Shown here: positions 20,278 through 25,000 of the stretch, piece after piece | How positions within the stretch are numbered: position 1 is the stretch's first letter | Layout of the letters: the number at the start of each line of letters is the position of its first letter | Origin: Symbiodinium natans | Lineage: Eukaryota > Sar > Dinophyceae > Suessiales > Symbiodiniaceae | Length of the DNA: 25,000 nucleotides | Assembly (NCBI GenBank): GCA_905221605.1 | Contig: CAJNDS010000131.1 | Location: forward strand, 7,501 to 32,500 | Direction: 5' to 3' | Program-made: the position numbers and the translations under genes | Notes under the pieces: model-generated | Database searches by the model: none | Seen by the model: only the letters and a program-made list of their open reading frames with translations | What the model was told of the DNA's origin: nothing

Positions 20278-20382
20278 GGGATGTTCCCCCTGATACCAAC
20301 AGTCCTTAATAGGGATTCTAAATCGGGGGGCACTAGAATCCCCGTTAAAGGACTGTAAGTATAAGGGGGAAGGAACATCCCC
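20278..20382. mobile_element. Hairpin MITE-like element with 9-bp target-site duplication
   Basis: Two arms of about 43-49 nt (20278-20320 and 20334-20382) form an imperfect inverted repeat around a 13-nt loop. Arm starts are GGGATGTTCC and complement GGGGATGTTCC; the inner ends match as 'ggattcta'. The 9-mer TCTTGACTA directly precedes (20269-20277) and follows (20386-20394, after 3 bases) the hairpin. No ORF. It lies in intron 12 of the acyltransferase gene. Confidence 0.8.
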
Positions 20383-20446
20383 AATTCTTGACTACGCAGC
20401 CCTGAAAAACCTGACAGGAGCCCTCTGCCTTCTTTCTGCCTCTCAG

Positions 20447-22375
20447 GACGCCATCATCCGAGGCGTGCTGTTTGTTCCCATCTTCACGAAGTTCCTGACG
20501 CAAATCCACCGGGATGCCTTGTCTGCGAACCCCGCAGCTTGATCCGAGGGAGGATGGATGGGGAGGATGGAAACCCTAAGGGGGCGTTTCCGAAAATAAG
20601 GGGTATCCTTTTTTGGGGGGGTCCCTTAAGGGGATGGTATACTGTGTGGGGTATCAAAGGGGTACCCTTATCTTGGGAAATACCCAGTGTAAAGCTCTAA
20701 ACCCCCCAAACCCCCTTCCCTGCATGCGAGTGAGGCCCCGATTACGCGATTCTTTGGGTCCAAGCCCATGGCCACACTGGGCTCCATAGCCTTCCCCATG
20801 TTCATCTTGCACCTCGGCAGCAAAATGACCTTAAACCCTAAGCCCTAAAGCCTAAACCCTAAGCCCTAAGCTCTAAACCCTAAACCCTGAACCCCAAACC
20901 CCAAACCCTCAACCCACACCCCTGCAAGAGGATCCCAAAAGAAGATCCGCAGAATGACCCAATAGCTTTATAGGGTACTATTTGGGGGGGGGTTCTACTT
21001 TTTGTGACTTAGAGGCTCTGCATGCCGAGGGACTTTGTTTATCCTTTAGTGCGTTGTATTGTTAATGTTGCTATTGCTGTTTAGGGTTTAGGGTTTAGGG
21101 TTTAGGGTTTAGGGTTTAGGGTTTAGGGTTTAGGGTTTAGGGTTTAGGGTTTAGGGTCTAGGGTGCTATGCTACTCTTCCTTTCTTATACTGATTACCAC
21201 CATGTCTGCTAGTTTTACATATTCTACCTTTACGATGGCGATAGTTATGATTGTTGTTCCGACTGCCATGCCAGGCATGGCCCGATTGGACAGATCTTTT
21301 ACAAGAAGGCCCGGTGGGTACATGCGGGGGTTTACGGGTATAGGGGGCCCCGAGTACAGACCCCGCAAACAGTAGGATTTCTGGAAAATGAGGACCCCAA
21401 CCAGATGCCCTTAACTTCGGAAACCACCATACCGATGCGTGGCGGTTTCCCAAAATGGGGGTATCCTTTTTGAGGGGCTCCTTTATTGCGGCAAAGGTAT
21501 CTAGGGGTATACTAGGGGGTTCCCTTATTTTCGTAAGCCCCCTACTTGGAGGTTCATGGTACTTATAAACCAATTACAACTGTACTCAAAACCCACTTAT
21601 AAGCCCCTTAAGTGCAGTTCTAAGTGCAGTTATAGTTGGTTAGTAAGTACCATCAACCTCGCTGATGCATGGCAATCGAAGTTCCTGGTCTTGAGGTGCT
21701 CGCCAAGGAACTGTGGGGCGGACCCATGTCGACGCGGTTCTTCCCGCTCGCTGGCCTGGCAGCCCTAAACCCTAAACCCTAAAACCCTAAAACCCTGAAA
21801 AACCCTGAAAGACCCTGAAAAACCCTGAAAAACCCTGAAAAACCCTGAAAAACCCTGAAAAACCCTGAAAAACCCTGAAAAACCCTGAAAACCCCCAAAG
21901 CCCTGAAACCAAAAAGTGTCCATGCCAAGAGTGCTATTTGCTGGTTTGCATTTGGGGAGCTTGCGCTTGAATGCCTGCTGCGCAGCGCGGCCGAGGTGCT
22001 ATTTGATGATCTGCCTTGGCTTGAGCCATCTTACCAACGATGCTGGGTTAAGGGTTTAGGGTTTAGGGTTAGGTTGTTTCAGTGAGTGGTAGGCCACGGA
22101 CATGGACTTGATCGCATGCAGCTTCTCCGTGATTGTTGGCCGTTGCAGCATGTTGCAGGCATAGTGACATGAGCTTAGAAAGGTCTTGCCCCAAACCCTA
22201 AACCCTAAACCCGAAACCCTAAACCCGAAACCCTAAACCCTAAACCCTAAACCCTAAACCCTAAACCCTCGCCAAGGAGTACTTCGTCAAGAGCAAGAAG
22301 GTGGCGGCAGTCGCCGGCAAAGTTGCGTCGGCTCTCGCAGAATGGACTGAGGGCATGTTGCGGGATCGTCCATAA
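20447..22375 (+). CDS. Acyltransferase-3 family gene, copy 1, exons 13-17 (C-terminal)
   Basis: Exons: 13 20447-20536, 14 20735-20808, 15 21275-21308, 16 21696-21749 (or to 21761), 17 22277-22375 with TAA at 22373. They read DAIIRGVLFVPIFTKFLTQI; SKPMATLGSIAFPMFI; HGPIGQIFYKK; VLAKELWGGPMSTRFFPL; EYFVKSKKVAAVAGKVASAL. 'LGSIAFPMFIL-HGPIG' fits the last-helix 'G.iSfpmYllH.p' signature of acyltransferase-3 proteins, rebuilt across the exon 14/15 junction. Exon 15 is a 34-nt micro-exon. All donors here are GC and all acceptors AG|G. The protein tail is Lys/Ala-rich. The join from exon 16 to 17 is the weakest: a membrane segment may be missing, so one exon may be unplaced between 21762 and 22276. 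The introns hold hairpin elements and telomere-like arrays. Confidence 0.7.
20581..20685. mobile_element. TIR element, family 'GGGTTTCC', copy 2
   Basis: Starts 'ggggcgtttccgaaaataag' and ends 'ggggtacccttatcttggga' plus 'aatacc', an inverted version of the start. About 105 bp, in intron 13. Internal words ('ggggtatcc', 'gggtatca', 'ggtatac') are shared with the copy at 21441. Confidence 0.65.
20831..20907 (-). repeat. Degenerate telomere-like array in intron 14
   Basis: About eleven CCCTAAG/CCCTAAA/CCCTGAA/CCCCAAA units. Confidence 0.9.
21081..21166 (+). repeat. (TTTAGGG)n array in intron 14
   Basis: About twelve near-perfect copies ending in 'tctaggg'. It has the opposite orientation to the tract at 20831 in the same intron. 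Confidence 0.95.
21441..21542. mobile_element. TIR element, family 'GGGTTTCC', copy 3
   Basis: 102 bp starting 'ggcggtttcccaaaatgggg' and ending 'cccttattttcgtaagcccc'. The end is the inverse of a GGGGCTTACGAAAATAAGGG terminus. It lies in intron 15 and shares internal sequence with the copy at 20581. Confidence 0.65.
21549..21660. mobile_element. Hairpin element with ~38-nt arms
   Basis: Arms 21549-21586 and 21623-21660 are inverted copies. 26 of the 31 inner bases match, starting ATGGTACTTA, and the outer GAGGTT/AACCTC pair as well. The loop is 36 nt and there is no ORF. It lies in intron 15, ending 35 nt before exon 16. Confidence 0.7.
21763..21898 (-). repeat. Telomere-like heptamer turning into a 10-bp CCCTGAAAAA array
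   Basis: Begins CCCTAAA, CCCTAAA, CCCTAAAA, CCCTAAAA, then about ten units of CCCTGAAAAA, one with G in place of an A. It directly follows exon 16. Confidence 0.95.
22043..22075 (+). repeat. Short TTTAGGG tract in intron 16
   Basis: Three to four units, ending in a 6-base 'ttaggg' variant. Confidence 0.8.
22193..22269 (-). repeat. (CCCTAAA)n array just before exon 17
   Basis: About eleven copies with two CCCGAAA variants. The array ends 7 nt before the acceptor AG of the last acyltransferase exon, so it occupies the polypyrimidine/branch-site position. Confidence 0.9.
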
Positions 22376-22794
22376 TTTTGAATCCTGGGTGTTGCCGACG
22401 AGGAACAACGAGCCAGCAAGCTGTCTTGTTGATGCTCAGGCAGCGCGCTTTAAGGGATACATAGGGCTTGACGGTGCAGAACCGGGATTGGTGGCAACTG
22501 GCAAGTCCACACCTGCCCCACCAAGAGGTCTTGCTTCCTTGCCCAGCTAGCAGAAGTGTTTCGAATTGTTCTTCGCAGTGTTGGATGGCCCCTGCCAGTC
22601 CTTCGAGCCGCAAATAGTTCTGAGTCCCAACTCCAGTCCCAACTGACATCCCCTCAAAAGGCCGCAAAAAGCCCATAAAAAACTCTGTGGACGTACTCTA
22701 AAATAGACATGAGGAGGCTGACGATGGCAGGGCCATCTGAATGTGAGGCAGACGGTCTCAGCTTTGAGACCCCTGGCACTCGAGAGCTCTACAT

Positions 22795-22936
22795 GGGGGT
22801 TTCCGAGATTAGGGGGTGGCCTTATTGGGGTCCTTATTGCAAGTGAGTCCTACTGTTTTGGGGTCTTGGGGTCCTTATTAAAAGGGAGTCCTGCTATTTC
22901 TGTAGCAGGGGGTCCCCCTGTTTTTCGCAAACCCCC
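22795..22936. mobile_element. TIR element, family 'GGGTTTCC', copy 4
   Basis: 142 bp with ends GGGGGTTTCCGAGATTAGGG and the inverse of GGGGGTTTGCGAAAAACAGG. Internally it has a twofold 'ggggtccttatt' repeat. There is no clear target-site duplication beyond 'aca'. Confidence 0.65.
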
Positions 22937-23626
22937 ACACAGTTCCCTGCGGGCGGCCGTGCCAGATTCCCCCATGGAGGGCAGTCCCAGGTCAGTTTCA
23001 AAGAGGCGGATCGGTGCACACCCTGGGGTTTAGGGTTAAGGGTTGGGTTTTTCGGGTTTAGGGTTTAGAGTTCCAAGTATGGGCCCCTGAATTTGGGCCC
23101 CTTGTTATGTAACCTTATTCTCTACGCTATATTACAATCAGGGTCCGTACATCCCTGTAAAGCCAGGGTGAGGAACCATCCTGAGGGCCCATATGGTTCC
23201 AACCTTAGATTGTAAAGTTCTTGCTGTGCGAGGCTCCGGCAGAGGCATGGCTTCCGCTGCCTTTTTGGCTCCATGTCAAGCTCTGCTCCAACCCCGCCTT
23301 CCTCTGCTGCAGATCTTTGTGGCGCTTCGCAGGGGCCTAGGGTTTAGGGTTTGGGGTTTTTAGGGTTTAGGGACGGTTTTTTTGGGCCTGTGAGGGGTGT
23401 TGTCGCGGTATTGGCGTTCCAGCTCTGTCGGAAGATTTCCTTAGTTGGATCCAGTTGGCTGCCAACTTCGGCGCTGAGGTGACTCGACATGAGCAGCGCG
23501 CCGCAGAAAATTGACGACGCTTGGCAGCCCCTAGCAAGTCACGGATTGCCGGGATGTGAGAGGTGCGATGGAGGTACCATGCTCTTCCAGGACATTTTTG
23601 ACACGCTTGACGGTTCTTGGGCACGT

Positions 23627-23679
23627 GAACCCTAAACCCTAAATCCTAAACCCTAAACCCTAAACCCTAAACCCTAAAC
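23627..23679 (-). repeat. (CCCTAAA)n array before copy 2 exon 1
   Basis: About seven copies with one CCTAAAT variant. 'ccctaaactgcag' then gives the acceptor of the next exon, so the array again abuts a splice acceptor. Confidence 0.9.
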
Positions 23680-23684
23680 TGCAG

Positions 23685-25000
23685 GCTGATGCAAAGGCCG
23701 CAGCGATGCCTCCGGCTGCCAAGCAGGAAGTGAAGCCCGTGAAGGCGCTGTGCAACATCCTAAAACCCGAAGCCCGAATCCCGAAAGGCCTAAACCGCAC
23801 AAACACGCACATCAAAACAACAAAAGAAGGGGGGGGGAAGAGGGGGGGGGGGTGGGGTAGGACTTGAGGTTGTTTAGGGTGTTAGGGTGTCGGGGGTGGG
23901 TTAGGTTGTAGGCTTTGGGTTTTGTCGCTTCGTTGTAAGGGCTGTTTAAGGTTTAATGTTTTCGGGTAATGGATGCCAGCTGCTGCTGAAGGCAGAACAA
24001 GGCTGACCGTTGGCTTCTCTAAGCGGCCCTATCAATAACAAAGACCTCTAAATCCTACACCCTGAACCTAAACTGAGTGAAGGATCGCTTCGGTCGAGCG
24101 ACACACCCCGAGCGCTTGGCCGAGGGCTTACAGCCCGAGCGCCCATACGAAAAGAGAAGCGGGAATGTGAGGGTCAAGCCTCGCTGTCTGTCCTGGACAG
24201 GCCAACAGATTTTGGGCTTTCTTACCGACAAATCAGCCCCCAAGCCTTAACTAAGCCCTAAGCCCCAAGCCCTAAGCCCTAAGCCCTAAGCCCTAGGCCC
24301 TAAGCCCCAAGCCCTAAGCCCAAAGCCCTAAGCCCTAAGCCCAAAGCCCTAAGCGCTAAGCCCTAAGCCCTAAGCCCGAAGCCCCAAGCCCTTAGCCCTA
24401 AGCCCTAAGCCCTAAGCCCGAAACCCCCCAATTCTGCGAGCAGGTCTCCAAGCCTAGGATCGACTGCATCGACGGCTGCCGCTTTGCGCTGGTCTTCCCC
24501 ATCGTGATCGCCCATTTTGCCAGGCTCGGCACACCTAAAGAGATCTGACACCCCAAGCCCTAGATTCTAAACCCTAAAACAAACCAAAAACCCGAAACCT
24601 AAACCCTAAACCCTAAATTCTAAACCCTCAACCCTAAACCCTAAGCCCTAGAAACCCTGAACGCTGGAAGAGAGCCTAAGAGCACACCTAATGAGCACCC
24701 CCCATGAAGGGATCCGCCCGCTGCAGGTTTGGAACGAGCAATATCACGGCGCTGAAGCTGCTCACCCAGGAGAATGTGCTCGTGGGAGGCTTCTTCGTCA
24801 TCTCAGGATACGTTGCGGTCTCGGCGCTGCTTCTTGCCATGGGTTGTGTCTTTTTGCCACAAGTTCTGCAATAAGGTGTCTGCGTACACCTCTACGAAGC
24901 TGGGCGAGCGAAAGGCCGAGGACAAGAAGCTGGCCAACCCCGAGCTCTTCTTCTGGCAGAGGGCAGGGGCCCTGTGCATGCCATGGCGGCTGCGAAAGAT
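23685..25000 (+). CDS. Acyltransferase-3 family gene, copy 2, first exons (runs off window)
   Basis: Tandem paralogue of the gene at 17555. Exons: 23685-23744 (ADAKAAAMPPAAKQEVKPVK), 24444-24523 (with R-x10-H in GCRFALVFPIVIAHFAR), 24727-24811 (ALKLLTQENVLVGGFFVISG, then Y) and 24876-24962 (KAEDKKLANPELFFWQR). Lengths of the last three (80, 85, 87 nt) equal those in copy 1, as do intron phases and donor types (GC, GT, GC). Protein identity with copy 1 is 26/27, 25/28 and 29/29 for these exons. The first exon has an acceptor (CTGCAG|G), so the start codon lies further upstream or is added by another exon; I could not place it. Middle and C-terminal exons are beyond the window. Introns 1 and 2 are filled by CCCTAAG/CCCTAAA arrays. 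Confidence 0.75.
23826..23925 (+). repeat. G-rich tract with degenerate TTTAGGG-like words
   Basis: G-runs of 8-10 bases followed by 'gtttagggtgttagggtgtcgggggtgggttagg'-like decay, inside intron 1 of copy 2. Confidence 0.7.
24242..24428 (-). repeat. CCCTAAG-variant telomere-like array, about 26 copies
   Basis: Dominated by CCCTAAG, with CCCCAAG, CCCAAAG, CCCGAAG, CCCTAGG and CGCTAAG variants. It is the longest array of this variant and lies in intron 1 of acyltransferase copy 2. Confidence 0.9.
24549..24655 (-). repeat. Degenerate CCCTAAA array in intron 2 of copy 2
   Basis: Mixed CCCTAAA, TTCTAAA, CCCTCAA and CCCGAAA words. Confidence 0.85.

Larger units (their letters stand above)
22376..23684. 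other. Spacer between the two acyltransferase copies
   Basis: No confident gene. It contains a TIR element (22795), telomere-like tracts near 23024-23070 and 23338-23373, and an imperfect palindrome around 23066-23210 (CCAAGTATGGGCCC versus GGGCCCATATGG). Possible upstream coding bits of copy 2 include an ATG at 23273 opening MSSSAPTPPSSAADLCGASQ and an ATG at 23247 in another frame. A further open stretch at about 23410-23513 reads DFLSWIQLAANFGAEVTRHE. None can be chained with confidence. Confidence 0.4.

Noticed and set aside
23367-23640. ORFs on both strands near 23410-23620 as a separate gene
   Set aside because: Short, conflicting strands, no family features and no clear splice chain to either acyltransferase copy.

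Overview
The window looks like nuclear DNA of a dinoflagellate, most likely a Symbiodiniaceae/Suessiales-type lineage. The evidence is: (i) at least 21 separate TTTAGGG/CCCTAAA tracts and close variants, the plant-type telomere unit also used by dinoflagellates; (ii) a 17-exon gene whose reconstructed introns start with GC, GA or GT and all end in AG followed by a G, the unusual dinoflagellate splice signature; (iii) a ubiquitin-like/RCC1-like repeat protein, a DDE transposase and a reverse transcriptase/RNase H element of types I recall as common in dinoflagellate genomes. The last point is recall, not a search. No rRNA, tRNA or CRISPR array was seen.

Layout. 1-4640 is mostly repeats: purine-rich repeats, a possible small gene (213-773), a complex GC-rich repeat (1902-3480), a 159-bp satellite (3521-4530) and a short 'agaaggtatcct' repeat. 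5177-7386 is a spliced DDE-type transposase gene. 8842-10480 is a decayed reverse transcriptase/RNase H element with frameshifts and a nonsense codon. 10958-13438 holds telomere-like arrays and a duplicated palindromic block of a ~21-bp unit with very G-rich spacers. 13439-14914 is an intact single-exon gene: an N-terminal ubiquitin-like domain followed by ten RCC1-like repeats. 15187-17218 is telomere-like arrays and sequence without a recognisable gene.

The most interesting part is 17555-25000. It shows almost no long ORF, yet 17 short exons can be chained in phase into an acyltransferase-3 family membrane protein of about 430 residues (17555-22375). A second, diverged tandem copy starts near 23685 and runs off the window end. 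The copies keep intron positions and splice types. One 29-codon exon has 13 synonymous and no amino-acid differences, so both copies look selected. The introns are filled with telomere-like arrays, a family of ~90-145 bp terminal-inverted-repeat elements and other hairpin elements, one with a perfect 9-bp target-site duplication.

The genes do not form an operon or an obvious pathway. The acyltransferase copies and the RCC1-like gene are probable host genes; the rest is transposon-derived or repetitive.
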